Origin: Amycolatopsis arida
Lineage (GTDB): Bacteria; Actinomycetota; Actinomycetes; Mycobacteriales; Pseudonocardiaceae
Assembly: GCF_900115565.1 (NCBI RefSeq)
Contig: NZ_FOWW01000004.1
Coordinates: forward strand, 248,001 to 312,000
Direction of reading: 5' to 3'
Length of the DNA stretch: 64,000 bases
Position 1 is the first letter of the stretch. Each line of letters begins with the position of its first letter. Under the pieces are notes generated by a model. The model was not told where the DNA came from. It was given only the letters and a program-made list of their open reading frames with translations, and did no database searches. Both the position numbers and the translations under genes were made by a program. Below, piece after piece: positions 25,529-32,748 of this stretch.

Positions 25529-27051
25529 GCCGGGTGACGGACGCGAGCGAGGCGGCCGTGCCGGTCGACACCGACCCGCACCCATACTTCCGGGTCTACT
25601 CGGCGGGCAACTTCGGCGAGGTCGCGCCGGAGCGCCTGTCGCCGATGTCGTGGTCGCTGGTCGGCGAGCCGATGGAGCGCGGAACCCGGGCGCTGGCCCG
25701 GCGGTTGTGGGGCCGGCCGCCGTGGGCGGAGGGGACGCACTACGTCTTCGTCGGCTACTTCGGCTGCCGTCCCTACCACAACCTGGCCGCCTACTGCCAC
25801 CTCGCGCGCGCCATTCCCGGCCTCGACCCGGAGGACGTCACCGGCGCCTACTTCGAGGGCGTCGACGCGCCCGCCGAGGTCACCGCGCTGCGCCCGGGCC
25901 GGGCCCGCCGGCTGGCCGGTGCCGCCCGGCTGCTGCGCGAGCTGCGCGACGTCGGCCCCCGGCTGCGCGCGCTGGAGGAGCGGGTCGCCGAGCTGGAGTG
26001 GGGCCTGCGCGCGGCGCTGACCGCGCGGAGCCCGATCGCGCTGTTCGGCGTGTTGCGCGACGCTCGCCCGGTGCTCGACGAGGCGTGGGCGCTGCACATC
26101 CTCACCACCTCCGGTCTGGTGCCGCTGGGCGCGGTGCAGCGGCGGGTCTACGGCACCCTGCTGCGGCACGGTGACGAGGTCGCCCACTGGCTGTCCCGGC
26201 CGCGGGAGCTGGTGTGGGACCGGCTGCACGCCGCGGCGGCGACCATGGACCCGTTCGGGCCCGGCCACTTCCTGGACTCCTCCTTCTACGAGGTCGCCGA
26301 CGGCACCGCGCCCTGGCGGGACTACGCCGTGCGGCACAAGCGGACCGCGACCGGCGAGGCCGACCCGGCGGTGGAGCCGGTGTCCCCCGCCGACGCGCTG
26401 GCCGGCATGCTCTCCCCGTGGCGCGGCCGGACCGTGCGGGCGCTCGCCGTCGCCGTGGGCGAGGTGATGGCCGGCCGGGAGCACTCGAAGTCGCTGGCGA
26501 TGCGCACGTTGCACGTCCACCGGCGGCTGCTGCCCGAGCTGGCCACGGCCCTCGGCGCGCCGGCCGAGGCGTGGCCCTACCTGACCGTGCGGGAGTTCGC
26601 CGGGCTGGTCACCGAGCCGGGGCTGGCCGACCGCGCCGGGCCCAGGGCCGAGGCGTGCCGGCGGGCGCTGCGCACGCCGATGCCCGAGCACCTCGACCTC
26701 ACCGGCGACGACGGCGTCGTCCGGCCGTGGCTGTCGGCGAGCCCGCCGACCCGCCGCGGGGTCGCGCCGGGTGTCGGGACCGGTGTGGTGATGACGCCGG
26801 ACGACGACCCGCCGGACGAGCCGGCGATCATCGTGTGCGCCTCCGCCGACGCCGACATCGCCCCGCTGCTGCCCTTCGCCGCCGGCATCCTCAGCGAGCG
26901 CGGCAGCGACCTGTCCCACATCGCGATTCTCTCCCGCGAGTACGGCATCCCGTGCGTCGTGGGCTATCCCGGCGCGGCGGCGCTGCCGCCGGGGACCGCC
27001 GTGTCCGTCAACGGCAACACAGGAGAGGTGAGCATCCTTGACCAGCACTGA
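25525..27051 (+). CDS. PEP-utilising mobile-domain protein (substrate-binding plus phosphohistidine parts of a split dikinase)
   Basis: A 508-residue protein. The N-terminal segment SAGNFGEVAPERLSPMSWSL resembles the substrate-domain start of rifampicin phosphotransferase-like and phenylphosphate synthase-like proteins. The C-terminal part is a swivelling phosphohistidine domain, with the likely phosphorylated His465 in SDLSHIAILSREYGIP. There is no ATP-grasp domain; that is on the protein at 28016-29113. GTG at 25525 overlaps the upstream stop; GTG at 25534 is an alternative with better spacing to GAGAGGGG. It may accept phosphate and pass it to a hydroxyl or acyl substrate. Function not established. 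Confidence 0.78.
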   Translation: MSRVTDASEAAVPVDTDPHPYFRVYSAGNFGEVAPERLSPMSWSLVGEPMERGTRALARRLWGRPPWAEGTHYVFVGYFGCRPYHNLAAYCHLARAIPGLDPEDVTGAYFEGVDAPAEVTALRPGRARRLAGAARLLRELRDVGPRLRALEERVAELEWGLRAALTARSPIALFGVLRDARPVLDEAWALHILTTSGLVPLGAVQRRVYGTLLRHGDEVAHWLSRPRELVWDRLHAAAATMDPFGPGHFLDSSFYEVADGTAPWRDYAVRHKRTATGEADPAVEPVSPADALAGMLSPWRGRTVRALAVAVGEVMAGREHSKSLAMRTLHVHRRLLPELATALGAPAEAWPYLTVREFAGLVTEPGLADRAGPRAEACRRALRTPMPEHLDLTGDDGVVRPWLSASPPTRRGVAPGVGTGVVMTPDDDPPDEPAIIVCASADADIAPLLPFAAGILSERGSDLSHIAILSREYGIPCVVGYPGAAALPPGTAVSVNGNTGEVSILDQH

Positions 27052-27313
27052 CCGTACCGACCAGAGCGCCCCCGACGTCCTTCCCGTGCTGGAGGAGATC
27101 TACGCCAAGGTCAAGCGGATCCACCGCGAGCTGCGGCCGGCGGACCGGATCGTCGCCGACCTCGAGGTCGACTCGCTGGCCACCCTGGAGATCCTGCTGG
27201 CACTGGAGGAGCGGTTCGGCGTGTCCCTCGTGGACAACCCGCGCGCGGCGCGCGTGGAGACCGTCGCCGACCTCGTCGCGCTCCTCGACGACCTGCGCCA
27301 CCCGGCCCCGTGA
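27038..27313 (+). CDS. Acyl carrier protein
   Basis: A 91-residue carrier protein with the phosphopantetheine site DSL (Ser46 in LEVDSLATLE) followed by the typical amphipathic helix LEERFGV. It starts with TTG, overlapping the upstream gene by 14 bases, and has AGGAGAGG as ribosome-binding sequence. It is free-standing; no PKS or NRPS module occurs in the window. Partners are probably the FAAL-like ligase (loading) and the dehydrogenase and reductases between. A phosphopantetheinyl transferase is not encoded nearby and would come from elsewhere. Confidence 0.9.
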   Translation: MTSTDRTDQSAPDVLPVLEEIYAKVKRIHRELRPADRIVADLEVDSLATLEILLALEERFGVSLVDNPRAARVETVADLVALLDDLRHPAP

Positions 27314-27317
27314 CGGC

Positions 27318-28019
27318 GTGACCGCGCCGCCATCCGGCACCGACACCGAGGCACCGATCATGGACACCTGCCACTTCGACGTACTGCACGCACTGGCCGT
27401 CAAGGGCATGGCCCCGCCCGCCGCGCTGGCCGCCGGCTCCCGGCACGACCGCGCGGAGCTGCTCGCCGAGCTCGAGCGGCTGCGCGCCGCCGGGCTCGCC
27501 AGCCACCTCGAGCGGCGGGACGTCTGGCGGATCACCCGGGAGGGCCGCGACCGGCACGCCGAGCTGCTCGCCCACGACGTCCCGCCCGGCGTCCGGGACC
27601 GGCTGCGCCGCGGCTACGACCGGTTCCTGCCGGTGAACCTGCGGGTCAAGGACGCCTGCACCCGCTGGCAGCTGCGCGACGGCGTGCCCAACGACCACAC
27701 CGACACCGGCTACGACGCCGGTCTCGTCGCCGAGCTGGGTGAGCTGCACGCGGGGGCCGACCCGGTGCTCGCCGACCTCGCCGGCGCGCGCGACCGGTTC
27801 GGGCGGTACCGGGAGCGGCTCACCGCCGCGCTGGACCGGCTGCGCGGCGGGGACACCACCGCGTTCACCGGTGTGGGCCGCGACTCCTACCACGACGTGT
27901 GGATGGAGCTGCACCGCGACCTGCTGCTCTCGCTGCGGATCGACCGGGCGGCCGAGGACGCCGCGGAGGACTCGGAGGGCTCCGTGGCCGCCGCGCCCCC
28001 GACCGGGACCGCACCGTGA
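27318..28019 (+). CDS. Winged-helix (MarR-like) protein linked to dikinase genes
   Basis: A 233-residue protein. Residues about 20-80 form a winged-helix-like part (DVLHALAVKGMAPPAAL to WRITREGRDRH). The rest has the pattern FLPVNLRVKDACTRWQ and TDTGYDAGLVAELGELH, which I know from actinobacterial proteins that sit next to PEP-utilising enzymes and are usually annotated as regulators. The close coupling (four bases before the stop overlapping the dikinase gene) suggests a structural or regulatory partner of the split phosphotransferase. DNA binding is not shown. The C-terminal tail is Ala/Glu-rich and disordered. Confidence 0.6.
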   Translation: MTAPPSGTDTEAPIMDTCHFDVLHALAVKGMAPPAALAAGSRHDRAELLAELERLRAAGLASHLERRDVWRITREGRDRHAELLAHDVPPGVRDRLRRGYDRFLPVNLRVKDACTRWQLRDGVPNDHTDTGYDAGLVAELGELHAGADPVLADLAGARDRFGRYRERLTAALDRLRGGDTTAFTGVGRDSYHDVWMELHRDLLLSLRIDRAAEDAAEDSEGSVAAAPPTGTAP

Positions 28020-29113
28020 CGGCCCCGCCGGTGGTCCCGCTGACCGCCGAGCTCGGTGCCGCCGACCGCGCCTCGGCCGGCGGCAAGGCCGTCGGCCTCG
28101 CCGCCCTGCTGCGCGCGGGGCTGACCGTCCCGCCGACCTGGGTGGTGCCGGTGGGGGCGCTGCCCTCCGCCGCGGAGCTCGCCGGGCTGGCGGAGGTCGC
28201 GCCCCGCTGGGCGGTGCGCAGCTCGGCCACCATCGAGGACGGCGCCGCGCTGTCCTACGCCGGCATGTTCCGCAGCGAGCTGGACGTGCCGGTGGGTGGG
28301 CTGGCCGCGGCCGTGGCGCGGGTCCAGGCGTCGGCGCGCAGCCGGCGGGTCGCCGCCTACCGGGCGTGGACCGGTGCCGGCGAGCGGGAGGTCGGCATGG
28401 CGGTGCTGCTGCAACCGTTCCGCCCGCCGTCCCGCAGCGGGCTGTGGCTGGGCCGCGGCCTCGCCACCGGCCGGCTGGAGTGGGTACCCGGCGGTGGCGA
28501 GCCGCTGGTCTCCGGTGCCGTCACCCCTTCGTGGGAGGAGTGGGCACCGGCGGGGCTGGTCGCCGGCGGCGAGTCCGGGGTGCTGACCGCCGGTGGGACA
28601 CCGGTCGGCGCGGCCTGCGCCGCGGTGCAGCGCGCCCTGGGCACGCCGGCGGACCTGGAGTTCGCCCTGCTCGACGGTGTCCCATCCGGCAGCGAGCTGG
28701 TGTGGTTGCAGTACCGGCCCATGACCAGGGAACTGACCGGGGACCCGACCCGGGAGCCGGCCGGGGGAGCGGGGCCGGAGGAGCCGGGTGACGCGGTCGT
28801 ACGCGGCGTCCCGGCGTCCCCCGGCCAGGCCGACGGCAGGGTTGTGCTGCTCCGGGACGCGTCCGACCCGGAGTGGTCACCGGGGACGGTGCTGCTGACC
28901 GAGCGGACCGACCCGGACTGGGTGCCGCTGATGGCCGAGGCGGCCGCACTGGTCACCGCGGCCGGCGGAATGCTCTGCCACGCCGCCATCGTGGCGCGGG
29001 AGCTCGGGGTCCCGTGTGTCACCGGGGTCGGCGCGGCGGCGCTGGCCCGGCTGGCCGCGGGGGAGACGGTGTCGGTGGACGGGACCGCCGGAACCGTGTC
29101 CATCGTGGACTGA
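28016..29113 (+). CDS. Pyruvate phosphate dikinase-like ATP-binding plus phosphohistidine protein
   Basis: A 365-residue protein. The N-terminal part (ADRASAGGKAVGLAALL, then WAVRSSATIEDGAALSYAGMF) is the PPDK/PEP-synthase nucleotide-binding domain, shorter than the usual 340 residues. The C-terminal part is a swivelling domain with the likely catalytic His322 in GGMLCHAAIVAREL; a cysteine replaces the usual serine before it. The family splits ATP to AMP, phosphate and phosphohistidine. Together with the protein at 25525-27051 it could form one dikinase-type phosphotransferase carrying two phosphohistidine domains. The start is GTG, overlapping the winged-helix gene. Confidence 0.8.
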   Translation: MTAPPVVPLTAELGAADRASAGGKAVGLAALLRAGLTVPPTWVVPVGALPSAAELAGLAEVAPRWAVRSSATIEDGAALSYAGMFRSELDVPVGGLAAAVARVQASARSRRVAAYRAWTGAGEREVGMAVLLQPFRPPSRSGLWLGRGLATGRLEWVPGGGEPLVSGAVTPSWEEWAPAGLVAGGESGVLTAGGTPVGAACAAVQRALGTPADLEFALLDGVPSGSELVWLQYRPMTRELTGDPTREPAGGAGPEEPGDAVVRGVPASPGQADGRVVLLRDASDPEWSPGTVLLTERTDPDWVPLMAEAAALVTAAGGMLCHAAIVARELGVPCVTGVGAAALARLAAGETVSVDGTAGTVSIVD

Positions 29114-29125
29114 AGGGGAGGTGCC

Positions 29126-29869
29126 GTGGAGGAGCTCGCCGACCTCGCCGGGGAGCACGCGGCGTTCGCCCGCCTGCTGGGCACGCTCGACGGTGCCGAC
29201 TGGGAGCGACCGTCCGCGGCGGCCGGCTGGGCCGTCCGGGACCAGGTGGCGCACCTCGCCGACACCGAGGAGGTCGCCGCGGACACGATCACCGAAGGGC
29301 CGCGGAGGTTCGCCGCCGCGGTGGCCCCGTACGCCAGCGCCGAGGACTTCACCGCCGCCGGCTGCCGTCGCGGCGCCGGGCTGTCCCCGCCGGAGCTGGT
29401 CGGCTGGTGGGCCGGCGCCGCCGCGCGCACCCGTCGGCTGCTGGCCGAGCGGGACCCGGACGAGCGGGTGGCATGGGGATTCGGCATGCCCGTGCGAACG
29501 TTCGTCGCGGCCCGGTTGATGGAGCACTGGGCACACGGCCTGGACATCGCCGACGCGCTGGCCCTCCCGGTGGCCGAGGAGCGCCGGCTGCGCCACGTCG
29601 CCGCGCTGGGCCTGGCCACCCTGCGCTACGCCCTCGCCAGGGCCAGGGTGCCGTGGCCGGCGGGACGCAGCCTGCGGTTGGAGCTGACCGCCGAGGACGG
29701 CCGGGTGCACGAACTCGGCCCCGCGGACGCCACCGACGTCCTGCGCGGGCCGCTGCGCGCGTGGTGCCGGGTCGCCACCCGCAGGGCCGGCAGAGCGACC
29801 CCGCCGGCCCTCGAGCCCCGCGGCGAGCTCGCCGCGCTCGCCGCGCGGCACGCGCGGGCCTACCTGTAG
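29126..29869 (+). CDS. Maleylpyruvate isomerase-like (DinB/mycothiol-type, TIGR03084-like) protein
   Basis: A 247-residue helical protein with WAVRDQVAHLADTEEVA in the N-terminal half and ARLMEHWAHGLDIADAL in the centre, matching the metal-binding histidines of the mycothiol-dependent/DinB-like superfamily. Such proteins bind divalent metal and can be thiol-dependent isomerases or transferases; many are uncharacterised. The GTG start follows AAGGGGAGGT. It comes 12 bases after the dikinase-like gene and precedes an SRPBCC gene. A step that opens, isomerises or detoxifies a reactive ring intermediate is conceivable but not shown. Confidence 0.75.
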   Translation: MEELADLAGEHAAFARLLGTLDGADWERPSAAAGWAVRDQVAHLADTEEVAADTITEGPRRFAAAVAPYASAEDFTAAGCRRGAGLSPPELVGWWAGAAARTRRLLAERDPDERVAWGFGMPVRTFVAARLMEHWAHGLDIADALALPVAEERRLRHVAALGLATLRYALARARVPWPAGRSLRLELTAEDGRVHELGPADATDVLRGPLRAWCRVATRRAGRATPPALEPRGELAALAARHARAYL

Positions 29870-29904
29870 TCGAAGAGTGTCCGTTGTGGAGGGAGGTGTC
29901 GTTC

Positions 29905-30441
29905 GTGGTCGCGGTGACCGTCGAGCGCACCATCGGCTGCGCGCCGGAGACGTTCGTCGAGTTCGTGCTCGACGTCCGCCGGTACGCCGAGGTGGACGAC
30001 AAGATCGGCCGGATCCTCTGGGTCCGCCGGCGACCAGGGCTCACCGAGTTCAAGTTCCGGCCGAGGTTGCCGGGCCTGCGGCTGCCGGAGCCGGGCACCG
30101 TGTCCCGGATGCGGCTGGTGCAGGGCAACCGCATCGACATCGCGCTCGCCCCGCTGCCGCGCAACGCGCTCAGCCGGTTCGTGTCGAGGTTCCGCGCGGG
30201 CTTCACCTGCGCGCCGGCACCCGGTGGCACGACGGTGACCCGGACGATCTCGTTCGACTTCAACCCGCTGGTGCGCCCGCTGCTCGAGCCCACCCTCCGG
30301 CACACTCTGCCCGAGTCGGTCGAGCGCGAGCTGCGGCTGGCCGAGGAGATCCTGGGAGGTGCGGAACAGGGCGCTCGCCCCTGGGCGGGCGAGCGTTCCG
30401 GTGCTAGCCTCCGGAAAGACCGACGTATCAAGGAAACATAA
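29905..30441 (+). CDS. SRPBCC-family protein, paralogue of the 8431 gene product
   Basis: A 178-residue protein. The first 150 residues share FVEFVLDVRRY, LTEFKFRPRLPGL, IDIALAPLPRN and LLEPTL blocks with the protein at 8431-8901. The likely role is binding or cyclising a lipophilic intermediate. GTG at 29905 is preferred because GGAGGGAGG lies eight bases upstream. The last 26 codons are not conserved and overlap a strong hairpin (30363-30399), so the coding tail may double as an mRNA structure. Two copies in one cluster, each near a Baeyer-Villiger-type enzyme, suggests paired use. Confidence 0.78.
   Translation: MVAVTVERTIGCAPETFVEFVLDVRRYAEVDDKIGRILWVRRRPGLTEFKFRPRLPGLRLPEPGTVSRMRLVQGNRIDIALAPLPRNALSRFVSRFRAGFTCAPAPGGTTVTRTISFDFNPLVRPLLEPTLRHTLPESVERELRLAEEILGGAEQGARPWAGERSGASLRKDRRIKET
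30363..30399 (+). terminator. Hairpin in the 3' end of the SRPBCC gene
   Basis: Outer arms GGAAC/GTTCC and inner 9-base arms CGCTCGCCC/GGGCGAGCG surround a small loop. It lies inside the last codons of the gene and just before a promoter-like region, so it may partly end upstream transcripts. No U-tract follows. Confidence 0.4.
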
Positions 30442-30444
30442 CAG

Positions 30445-30457
30445 TCTACTGTAGATA
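30445..30457 (+). promoter_or_regulatory. Palindrome TCTACTGTAGA overlapping a TAGATA -10-like box
   Basis: An 11-base palindrome (30445-30455) overlaps ACAGTCTACTGT and a TAGATA box (30452-30457), about 40 bases before the monooxygenase start. The patch 30405-30470 is much AT-richer than the surroundings. The -35 is weak. A regulated promoter for the following operon is likely. Confidence 0.4.
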
Positions 30458-30494
30458 GTGAACGCGAAAGTCCCCGGCGAGTCGAGGGAAGGTC

Positions 30495-32015
30495 ATGACC
30501 AGCGCGCAGGTCCGCCAGGAGCACGCCGGCACCGATGCCGAGCGGCACGTCCACGTCGCCGTGGTCGGCGCCGGGCTCTCCGGCATCGCCGCGGCGGTCA
30601 AGCTGCGCGGGGCCGGCATCACCGACCTCGTCGTGCTGGAGAAGGCCGACCGGGTGGGCGGCACCTGGCGGGACAACACCTACCCCGGCTGCGCGGTGGA
30701 CATCCCCTCCCCGGTGTACTCGTTCTCGTTCCACCCCAACCCGGACTGGAGCCGGCTGTTCGCGTCCCAGCCGGAGCTGCTCGCCTACATCGAGGACACG
30801 ATCGAGCGGTTCGACCTCGCCGGCGTGATCCGGCTGGGCACCGAGCTGCGCGAGGCCCGGTGGGCGGAGGAGCGCCGGCGCTGGGTGCTGGACACCAGCG
30901 CGGGCCCGTTCGTCGCGCGGCACGTCGTCTTCGCCGCCGGGCTGCTTCACGAGCCGAAGATCCCCGACCTGCCCGGGCTGGCGGGCTTTCCCGGCGCGGT
31001 CTTCCACTCCGCGCGGTGGGATCACGACGTGGAGCTGGCCGGCCGCCGGGTCGCGGTGGTGGGCACCGGCTGCTCCGCCGTGCAGATCGTCCCGGAGATC
31101 CAGCCGGTGGTGGAGCACCTGTACGTCTTCCAGCGCACGCCGGCCTGGGTGGTGCCCCGGCTCGACTTCCGGTTCTCCCCGCGGCTGCGGCGCCTGCTCC
31201 GCCGTCACCCGGTCACCCAGCGGCTGCTTCGCGGAGCCAGCGATCTGGTACTGCGGACACTGGCGCTGCTGCTGCGCCGGGGCAGCGTGGCCCGGTTGCT
31301 GACACCGGCAGGAAAGTGGTTGCTGCGTCGCCAGGTTCCCGACCCGGTGCTGCGCCGGCAGGTCACCCCCGACTTCACCCTCGGTTGCAAACGGCTGCTG
31401 CTGTCGAACACCTACCTGCCGGCGCTGGGCCGGCGCAACGTGACCCTCGTACCGCACGCCCTGGCCGCGGTGGAGGGCCGCGAGCTCGTGGCCGCCGACG
31501 GCGGCAGGGTCACCGCCGACGTGCTCGTCCTCGGCTCGGGGTTCGAACTGCGCCACCCACCCATCGCCGACCGGATCCGCCGCCGCGACGGGCGCCTGCT
31601 GTCCGAGGTGTGGTCGGCCACCAGCCCCGAGGCCTACCGGGCCACCACGGTGCCCGGGATGCCCAACGCGTACCTGCTGCTCGGCCCGAACATCGTGATG
31701 TACAACTCGCTGCTGGCGCTGGCCGAGGCCCAGCTCGACTACGTCGTGGACGCCATCCGCACCGCCGACGCCCGTGGCCTGGAGGTGCTCGAGGTCCGCG
31801 CGGCGCCGTTCCGCTCCTTCAACGAGGAGGTGCAGCGGGGCCTGTCGCCCAGCGTCTACAACAACGGCGGCTGCAGCAGCTTCTACCTGGACGAGCGCGG
31901 CCGCAACTTCGTCACCTGGCCGTGGTCGCTCCGGCGGCTGCGCCGTGAGCTGTCCCGGTTCGACCTGGAGAACTACGAGACCGTGCCCGCGCGGGGCCGC
32001 GGTCGCAACCCGTGA
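30495..32015 (+). CDS. Baeyer-Villiger-type flavin monooxygenase
   Basis: A 506-residue flavoprotein related to the one at 6879-8342. It has GAGLSGIA for FAD, the fingerprint FPGAVFHSARW, and GTGCSAVQ for NADPH. Residues YPGCAVDIPSPVYSFSF match the conserved substrate-side region of the family. ATG at 30495 has GAGGGAAGG at good spacing. It opens an operon that runs into a methyltransferase and a ligase. It probably forms an ester or lactone, or oxidises a nitrogen on an aminophenol-type intermediate. Substrate unknown. Confidence 0.88.
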   Translation: MTSAQVRQEHAGTDAERHVHVAVVGAGLSGIAAAVKLRGAGITDLVVLEKADRVGGTWRDNTYPGCAVDIPSPVYSFSFHPNPDWSRLFASQPELLAYIEDTIERFDLAGVIRLGTELREARWAEERRRWVLDTSAGPFVARHVVFAAGLLHEPKIPDLPGLAGFPGAVFHSARWDHDVELAGRRVAVVGTGCSAVQIVPEIQPVVEHLYVFQRTPAWVVPRLDFRFSPRLRRLLRRHPVTQRLLRGASDLVLRTLALLLRRGSVARLLTPAGKWLLRRQVPDPVLRRQVTPDFTLGCKRLLLSNTYLPALGRRNVTLVPHALAAVEGRELVAADGGRVTADVLVLGSGFELRHPPIADRIRRRDGRLLSEVWSATSPEAYRATTVPGMPNAYLLLGPNIVMYNSLLALAEAQLDYVVDAIRTADARGLEVLEVRAAPFRSFNEEVQRGLSPSVYNNGGCSSFYLDERGRNFVTWPWSLRRLRRELSRFDLENYETVPARGRGRNP

Positions 32016-32710
32016 GGCGAGTGGACGACATGTACGACTACACGCAGGCACTCCGGCGCAGCGAGCTCAGCAGGGCGAGGTGGCGGCGGCCCGCCGAGGT
32101 CTCCCTGCTGGGTCGCGAGTGGACATTGCTGCCGAACGTCTTCTCCCCGGCCGACACCAACTCCTCGCTGACCCATCTGGAGCTGCTGGACTTCCCGGTC
32201 GGCGGGTCGTTCCTGGAGATCGGATCCGGCATGGGGATCATCGCCGTCCATGCCGCGCTGGCCGGCTGCCGGTCGGTGGTCGCCACCGATCTGAACCCGG
32301 CGGCCGTGGAGAACACGGCGCGCAACGCCGAGCGGTTCGGCGTCGCCGACCGGGTGCGCTGTGTCCACAGTGATCTGTTCGACCAACTGCCCGAGCACGC
32401 CACCTTCGACGTGGTCTACTGGCACTCCAACAACGTCTGGACGCCGCCGTCGGTGCCGCTGGACAACGTGCACGCGCTGGCCTACGTCGATCCCGGATAC
32501 GCCGCCCACCGGCGGTTCTTCCAGCAGGCACCCGGCCACCGCGCGCCCGGCGGCCGGGTACTGCTCGCGGTCAGCAGCCGGGCCTCCCGATCCGACCTGG
32601 ACGAGCTCGCCGCGCGGGCGGGGCAGCGGCTGCACTCCGTGAAGGCGACCACCGTGCCCGAGCCGGAGGGTCCCGTGGTCTACGAGTTGCTCGAGGTCGT
32701 CCCGGGGTAG
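32012..32710 (+). CDS. SAM-dependent methyltransferase (HemK/PrmC-like fold)
   Basis: A 232-residue class I methyltransferase with motif I FLEIGSGMGI and the acidic end of strand 2 ATDLNPAAV. The usual (N/D)PPY motif of N5-glutamine methyltransferases is replaced by WHSNNVW, so the target is not a translation factor as in PrmC. GTG at 32012 overlaps the upstream stop; ATG at 32030 is an equally good start. In its setting O- or N-methylation of the aminophenol-derived product is plausible. Confidence 0.8.
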   Translation: MRRVDDMYDYTQALRRSELSRARWRRPAEVSLLGREWTLLPNVFSPADTNSSLTHLELLDFPVGGSFLEIGSGMGIIAVHAALAGCRSVVATDLNPAAVENTARNAERFGVADRVRCVHSDLFDQLPEHATFDVVYWHSNNVWTPPSVPLDNVHALAYVDPGYAAHRRFFQQAPGHRAPGGRVLLAVSSRASRSDLDELAARAGQRLHSVKATTVPEPEGPVVYELLEVVPG

Positions 32711-32748
32711 GCACCCTGGACGGCCACCCGCCGAGAAGAGGTCCAGCC

